DNA from: Paenibacillus lignilyticus
GTDB lineage: Bacteria; Bacillota; Bacilli; Paenibacillales; Paenibacillaceae
Direction: 5' to 3'
Assembly (NCBI RefSeq): GCF_017942085.1
Contig: NZ_JAGKSP010000036.1
Location: 1-33,423 of the forward strand
DNA: 33,423 bases
Part shown: positions 29,307 to 33,423 of the stretch, piece by piece
Layout of the letters: the number at the start of each line of letters is the position of its first letter
How positions within the stretch are numbered: position 1 is the stretch's first letter
Position numbers and translations under genes: made by a program
The notes under the pieces: generated by a model
What the model saw: the letters and a program-made list of their open reading frames with translations, nothing else
The model's database searches: none
What the model was told of the DNA's origin: nothing

Positions 29307-29350
29307 CGAAAACCCGCCCCTTCCGGAGAAAGGGCGGGTTTTCGTTTATT
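29307..29350. terminator. bidirectional intrinsic terminator between convergent genes
   Basis: CGAAAACCCGCCC at 29307-29319 is the perfect complement of GGGCGGGTTTTCG at 29332-29344. A-rich and T-rich flanks let it serve both the kinase-like gene and the AraC gene. Confidence 0.92.
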
Positions 29351-29356
29351 CGTTCG

Positions 29357-30214
29357 TTACCCCATTCGGGAACGATAGGTCGTCGGTGCCGTATCCGTCA
29401 GCTTCTTGAACAGGCGAGAAAAGTAGAACATGTCCGAGTAGCCCAGAAGCGACGCGATTTCCATGACGGTTTTGTCGGTGTTGAGGAGCAGCTTCTTGGC
29501 CTCGGCTACTTTGAGCCGGTGAACAAATTCGCCAAGCGGATAACCCGTATAGTCATGCACGATTCGTCGTAACGTCGGAATCGAGATATGATGTCTTGCC
29601 GCGAGTGCCGTGCTGTCGAGCGGCTGATAGACCGTGCCGGCCAAGTCGTCCAGCAGGTTATGCACGAACAAGGCGCGACTGCTTGTCTGCGTCTGATTGA
29701 AACGCAGCGACATGTCGAAGAGCAGCGATTCCAGCGCGAGCGCGGCCCGATCTTGATTGGCGGGAACGGCGCTGTCCATGAGCTGGAAGATGAGCTCGAT
29801 TTTGCTCAGGAAGCTCTCGTCGGTCCCGACGAATTTCACGAGCTCCGGGTGCTCGTACCAGTTCGCAAGCCACTCTTCGATGCGCTCACCTTCGAGTGCA
29901 AAATAATACTCGTCCCAGTAGCCGTCCGTCTCCGGTCCGTATTGAAACACCGCGCCGGGGTACAAGCAGAAGAGCGATCCGGCCTCGACGATTTGACGTT
30001 CCTCAGCGTCGGTTTGGTAGTAACCTCGTCCTGCTCTGATATATACGAATGACCAACGATCGAATTCGGCGTTTTCCCGCCTGGACGTGCGTCCGGGCAA
30101 ATGGCCGGCATTCGTAATCATCAGCGATTTCACGCGCAGCTTCTTCACATCAACCATGCAGTCGAACAGGCGCATTGGTAACGGACTGATCATATTGTCC
30201 ATGTAGGTTGGCAT
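29357..30214 (-). CDS. AraC-family transcriptional regulator
   Basis: This 285-aa regulator has an N-terminal cupin sensor (about residues 10-150, with DRWSFVYIRAGRGYYQTD, AGSLFCLYPGAVFQYGP, WDEYYFALEG). A C-terminal pair of AraC helix-turn-helix motifs follows (LAARHHISIPTLRRIVHDYT and IASLLGYSDMFYFSRLFKKL, ending TAPTTYRSRMG). It is divergent from a sugar-type oxidoreductase operon and most likely activates it in response to a sugar or polyol. The start is ambiguous: ATG 30214 has GGGAG 10 bases upstream; the frame is open to 30238. Its -10 TATAAT lies at 30253-30258, next to a cre site. Confidence 0.9.
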   Translation of the reverse strand: MPTYMDNMISPLPMRLFDCMVDVKKLRVKSLMITNAGHLPGRTSRRENAEFDRWSFVYIRAGRGYYQTDAEERQIVEAGSLFCLYPGAVFQYGPETDGYWDEYYFALEGERIEEWLANWYEHPELVKFVGTDESFLSKIELIFQLMDSAVPANQDRAALALESLLFDMSLRFNQTQTSSRALFVHNLLDDLAGTVYQPLDSTALAARHHISIPTLRRIVHDYTGYPLGEFVHRLKVAEAKKLLLNTDKTVMEIASLLGYSDMFYFSRLFKKLTDTAPTTYRSRMG

Positions 30215-30252
30215 GGTGTGCATTCTCCCATCCTTCATAACAAGGTAAACTC

Positions 30253-30273
30253 ATTATAACGAAAACGATTACA
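30253..30273. promoter_or_regulatory. near-consensus cre site beside overlapping divergent -10 boxes
   Basis: CGAAAACGATTACA at 30260-30273 matches the CcpA cre consensus TGWAANCGNTNWCA at 13 of 14 positions. It adjoins TATAAT on the minus strand (30253-30258) and TATAAC on the plus strand (30255-30260). Carbon catabolite control of both the AraC gene and the operon is likely. Confidence 0.75.
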
Positions 30274-30295
30274 GAAGGGAAAGGTTGATCAAATC

Positions 30296-31366
30296 ATGAC
30301 AACAGCTGAAAAGAAACTCAATATAGGCGTAATTGGTGCGGGTTCGATTTCGGGTGCGCATCTGGGAGCTTACGCGGCTAATAAGGATGCTGTTCTTGTA
30401 GCGATTTGCGATAAGAATGAAGAGCGCGCTCAAGCGGCGGCGGACAAGTATGGCGCTTCTAAGATTTACACCGATTATCGCGAGCTGCTTGCCGATCCCG
30501 GCATCGATGCCGTAAGTATCTGTACTTGGAATAACACCCATGCTGAAATTACGATTGCTGCGCTGGAAGCGGGCAAGCATGTTTTGTGCGAGAAGCCGCT
30601 TTGCAAAACAGTCGAAGAAGCGGAACGTGTGCAAGCCGCAGTTGAAGCAACGGGCAAATTGCTGCAGGTCGGTTTTGTGCGTCGCTATGCTTCGAGCATT
30701 GAGGTTCTGAAACGTTTTATCGATGCAGGCGATCTTGGCGAAATCTATTATGCAAAAGCAACATGCCTGCGCAGACTCGGCAATCCGGGCGGCTGGTTCT
30801 CCGATATTGAGCGCTCCGGCGGCGGCCCGCTGATCGATCTTGGCGTTCATATTATCGATATTTGCTGGTACCTCATGGGCAAACCGAAGGTGAAGTCGGT
30901 CAGCGGCAATACGTACCGCAAGCTCGGCAACCGTTCGCATATTAAGAATTTGGGCTTCTATAAAGCCGCGGATTATGATGCAGAGAAGAACGATGTGGAA
31001 GATCTGGCGAATGCCGTTATCCGCTTCGAGAACGGCGCTTCCTTGATGGTCGATGTCAGCTTCACGCTGCATGCGCAGAAGGATGAGCTGTCTGTGAAGC
31101 TATTCGGCGAGCAAGGCGGAGCTGAAGTGGAGCCGGCTCTTATTATTATGGGCGAGAAACACGACACGATCGTGAACATGACGCCGCAGGTCGATCACTC
31201 TACGTTTGATTTTAACGATGCGTTCGGACGCGAAATCGGACATTTCATCAACAGCTGCCTCGGCCGCACAGAGACGCTCAGCCCTGTTCAAGATGGCGTG
31301 GAAGTGACACGCATGCTGTGCGCGATCTATGAGTCGGCGGCAAAAGGGACCGAAATTCATTTTTAA
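30296..31366 (+). CDS. Gfo/Idh/MocA-family oxidoreductase
   Basis: This 356-aa NAD(P)-dependent dehydrogenase has an N-terminal Rossmann fold: IGVIGAGSISGAHL (GxGxxG-like), then DYRELLADPGIDAVSICTWN, and the signature CEKPL with the catalytic-type Lys near residue 100. The C-terminal alpha/beta sheet domain includes SGGGPLIDLGVHIIDICWYL with the conserved Asp and His of inositol-dehydrogenase-like enzymes. Members oxidise sugars or polyols, often at C3. AAAGG lies about 13 bases before the ATG. It is the first gene of a three-gene operon; the next start lies 21 bases after the stop. Confidence 0.93.
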   Translation: MTTAEKKLNIGVIGAGSISGAHLGAYAANKDAVLVAICDKNEERAQAAADKYGASKIYTDYRELLADPGIDAVSICTWNNTHAEITIAALEAGKHVLCEKPLCKTVEEAERVQAAVEATGKLLQVGFVRRYASSIEVLKRFIDAGDLGEIYYAKATCLRRLGNPGGWFSDIERSGGGPLIDLGVHIIDICWYLMGKPKVKSVSGNTYRKLGNRSHIKNLGFYKAADYDAEKNDVEDLANAVIRFENGASLMVDVSFTLHAQKDELSVKLFGEQGGAEVEPALIIMGEKHDTIVNMTPQVDHSTFDFNDAFGREIGHFINSCLGRTETLSPVQDGVEVTRMLCAIYESAAKGTEIHF

Positions 31367-31387
31367 TCAGAAGGGTTGATCGAAGCG

Positions 31388-32269
31388 ATGACGATTCATT
31401 TATCCAATAAAATAGGCGTTATTGTGGACAGCTTCGGTATTGGCGTCCGCGATGGATTGTTGAAGGCGAAAGAAGTCGGCGCGGAAGGCGTGCAAATCTA
31501 TGCGGTCTCCGGCGAGATGGATCCTGCGAATATGGATGCCAATGCAAGACGCGAGATGCGCTCGCTTATCGACGGACTGGGGCTGGATATCTCCGCACTT
31601 TGCGGCGATTTGGGCGGACATGGCTTCCAAGACGCTGCAGCCAATCCGCAGAAAGTCGAGCAGTCCAAGCGTATTCTCGATCTGGCTGTCGAGCTCGGCA
31701 CCAACATCGTGACGACTCATATCGGTATCGTGCCGGATGACAAGAACGGCGCGATCTATGCGGCGATGCAGCAGGCTTGCGAGGAGCTTGGCCAATATGC
31801 GAAGAGCTTGAATGCTTATTTTGCAATCGAGACAGGTCCGGAACCGGCTGCTCATCTGAAGAGCTTCCTGGACACGCTTAGCACGAACGGCGTTTCCGTT
31901 AACTTCGACCCTGCGAATATGGTCATGGTGACAGGCGATGATCCGGTCCAAGGCGTGATTACGCTGAAGGATTATATCGTGCATACCCATGTGAAGGATG
32001 GCAAACGACTGCGTGTTGTCGATCCGCGCCAAGTGTACGGATTCCTTGGTTATCAGAAGATGACGCATGAGCATATTGCGGAGATGGCTGCCGGAGGATT
32101 GGATTTTGAAGAGCTTCCGCTTGGTGAAGGCGCTGTTGATTTTAACGCTTATTTTGCTGCCCTGCAGTCCATTGGTTATACAGGCTACTTGACGATCGAA
32201 CGCGAGGTCGGCGCGAAGCCGGAGCTGGATATTCGCAGAGCGGTCGAGTTTATTAAACAGTACCGCTAG
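31388..32269 (+). CDS. sugar phosphate isomerase/epimerase, TIM barrel (first of two)
   Basis: This 293-aa protein is a TIM barrel of the AP-endonuclease-2/xylose-isomerase-like superfamily. The usual metal-binding residues are present: Glu in FAIETGP, Asp in NFDPANMVM, His in VHTHVKDGK, and Glu in YLTIEREVG. Such enzymes isomerise or epimerise sugars, or act on 3-keto-sugar intermediates. ATG 31388 was chosen; TTG 31376 abuts the AAGGG ribosome binding site. The gene lies between the Gfo/Idh/MocA gene and a second member of the same superfamily, so the three likely process one sugar in sequence. The exact substrate is unknown. Confidence 0.92.
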   Translation: MTIHLSNKIGVIVDSFGIGVRDGLLKAKEVGAEGVQIYAVSGEMDPANMDANARREMRSLIDGLGLDISALCGDLGGHGFQDAAANPQKVEQSKRILDLAVELGTNIVTTHIGIVPDDKNGAIYAAMQQACEELGQYAKSLNAYFAIETGPEPAAHLKSFLDTLSTNGVSVNFDPANMVMVTGDDPVQGVITLKDYIVHTHVKDGKRLRVVDPRQVYGFLGYQKMTHEHIAEMAAGGLDFEELPLGEGAVDFNAYFAALQSIGYTGYLTIEREVGAKPELDIRRAVEFIKQYR

Positions 32270-32293
32270 AGTGCTGAATGGAGGATATATAGG

Positions 32294-33139
32294 ATGAAAA
32301 TCGCAATTAGTGTATGGAGCTGCCATAAATATTTGTACGACGGTTCTTGGCAAAATGCCGACTTTATCGATTACGCGGCTTCGGTTGGCGCGCAAGGTGT
32401 AGAGCTGCTCAGCGTGTTCTGGAATAAGGAGAGCGACGTGCCTGCGGTTCACGAAGCATTGGCTCGTACGGGCATTAAGCTGGCATGCTTCGGAGCATGC
32501 AATGATTTTGTGAAAACGACGGCTGAAGAGCGTGAGGTGCAGCTGCAGGATATCATCTTGGCTGTGGATATGGCCGTCGAGTTCGGCGCAGAGGTCGTTC
32601 GCGTGTTTGCAGGCGATCGCAAGGAAGGCATCAGCTACGAGCAAGCTAAAGGCTGGATCGTGGAAGGGCTGGCTAAAGGGGCTGCTTATGCAGAGAGCAA
32701 AGGCGTTGTGCTCTGCTTGGAGAACCACGGCATCTTCGCAGGGAAATCGGAGCAGGTGCAGGATATCATCACCTTGGTCGGTTCGCCGGCGCTGCGCAGC
32801 ACCTTCGACATGGGCAATTTCTTGCTCGTCGACGATGTGCCGGCGCAAGCGTTCGAAGCGCTGCATCCGCTGATCCGTCATGTGCATGCCAAAGACTTCT
32901 TGCGCGTTGGCGAAGATCAGAAAGAAGGCGTGCTTCGCGCGCTTAGCGGTCAGCCGTTCATCGGCGCTGTGCCGACCGAAGGCGACGTTGGCGTCGCCTC
33001 GATCGTCGGCAAACTGGCGGGCGTTGGCTACGACGGCTGGATGAGCATCGAGTACGAAGGTCTGGAAGAGCAGAAGAGCGGCACAGCCAGAGCGGTAGAG
33101 AAGCTGGCGGAAGCGGTCGAAGCTGCTTCTGTGAAGTAA
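32294..33139 (+). CDS. sugar phosphate isomerase/epimerase, TIM barrel (second of two)
   Basis: This 281-aa TIM barrel is only distantly similar to the gene before it. The four metal-site segments are again visible: LCLENHG, STFDMGNF, HVHAKDF and MSIEYEG. GGAGGATATATAGG precedes the ATG, with 9-11 bases spacing. It is the last gene of the operon, and a hairpin terminator follows within 10 bases. Having two different barrels next to an oxidoreductase suggests separate steps, such as epimerisation and a cleavage or hydration of a keto-sugar. That is inference from context. Confidence 0.92.
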   Translation: MKIAISVWSCHKYLYDGSWQNADFIDYAASVGAQGVELLSVFWNKESDVPAVHEALARTGIKLACFGACNDFVKTTAEEREVQLQDIILAVDMAVEFGAEVVRVFAGDRKEGISYEQAKGWIVEGLAKGAAYAESKGVVLCLENHGIFAGKSEQVQDIITLVGSPALRSTFDMGNFLLVDDVPAQAFEALHPLIRHVHAKDFLRVGEDQKEGVLRALSGQPFIGAVPTEGDVGVASIVGKLAGVGYDGWMSIEYEGLEEQKSGTARAVEKLAEAVEAASVK

Positions 33140-33144
33140 TAGGG

Positions 33145-33196
33145 GAGCTCCGGGTTACCATGCGTGAAAGTGCATGGTGGCTTGGGGCTCTTTTAT
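33145..33196 (+). terminator. intrinsic terminator of the oxidoreductase/isomerase operon
   Basis: GAGCTCC (33145-33151) pairs with GGGGCTC (33184-33190), and the inner ACCATGC/GCATGGT (33157-33163, 33172-33178) is perfect; TTTTATTTG follows. Confidence 0.85.
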
Positions 33197-33372
33197 TTGT
33201 TTTGGCTTTATGGGGGGCTCCGGTATGTAACAGTTATGCGGTGCTCGCAGCCGTGAGCCCGGCCAACCCGGCTAACCCCCAACCCCAACCCCAATCCCTA
33301 TCTGGTTCGGAAAGCGCTTGTTCTGAGTCCTCTCTCTCACCTATTCTGCGATCCCGTTTCTCCCCTTAAAAA

Positions 33373-33423
<51 letters not shown>

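Noticed and set aside
31400..32887. 495-aa ORF on the minus strand
   Set aside because: It is antisense to two clear TIM-barrel genes and is explained by their codon bias; no family resemblance or ribosome binding site.
33160..33369. 69-aa ORF with signal-peptide-like start
   Set aside because: Its ATG lies inside the terminator hairpin of the preceding operon, and the ORF runs into low-complexity sequence near the artefactual contig end.

Overview
The window reads as one complete draft contig (33,423 bp) of an endospore-forming low-to-mid-GC Firmicute, most likely Paenibacillus or a close relative. Reasons: strong AGGAGG-type ribosome binding sites, TTG and GTG starts, sigmaA promoters (one matches consensus exactly), intrinsic terminators with T-tracts, a LysM-GH18 spore-germination-type protein, a CUT1 sugar importer without its own ATPase, and cre-like sites. 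It begins inside a tandem repeat and ends in a run of 51 G, which looks like a sequencing artefact.

Layout. 1-530: 113-bp tandem repeats full of hairpins. 644-1869: a YwaF-type membrane protein, a 185-bp inverted-repeat element, and a 56-aa small ORF. 2091-9047: a mannan/oligosaccharide locus with a GntR/LacI-type regulator, solute-binding lipoprotein, two permeases, and two GH76 (alpha-1,6-mannanase family) enzymes, one membrane-anchored and one without a signal. 9135-11962: ComFB-like protein, atypical SDR, and a secreted beta-propeller protein with a Glu-Gln repeat linker. 12221-19214: an apparent operon for mannose-type glycan assembly, comprising a GDP-mannose pyrophosphorylase, a GT2 synthase with two N-terminal MshEN (c-di-GMP-binding type) modules, a GT-C-like membrane protein, a GtrB/DPM1-type polyprenyl-phosphate glycosyltransferase, GtrA, and a divergent IF-3 paralogue as last gene. 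19341-22688 (minus): a small acidic protein and a WYL-regulator operon with two paralogous BtrH_N-like proteins. 22821-24472: zinc-ribbon miniprotein, an unknown 164-aa protein, a HAD phosphatase. 24553-24737: a second 185-bp element with the same geometry as the first. 24884-28417 (minus): pspC-pspA, LysM-GH18, and a secreted helical protein behind a terminator-like leader. 28704-29291: a guanylate-kinase-like protein with an altered P-loop. 29357-33139: an AraC regulator divergent from an operon of a Gfo/Idh/MocA oxidoreductase and two TIM-barrel isomerases, with a near-consensus cre site between them.

How it fits together. The GH76/transport locus looks built to cut and import alpha-mannose glycans, and the downstream operon to make a mannose-containing surface glycan, possibly under c-di-GMP control. 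This link is inference. The most unusual structures are the two 185-bp elements: identical spacing, different sequence, with both arms changed together. All similarity calls come from reading the sequence; no database search was run.
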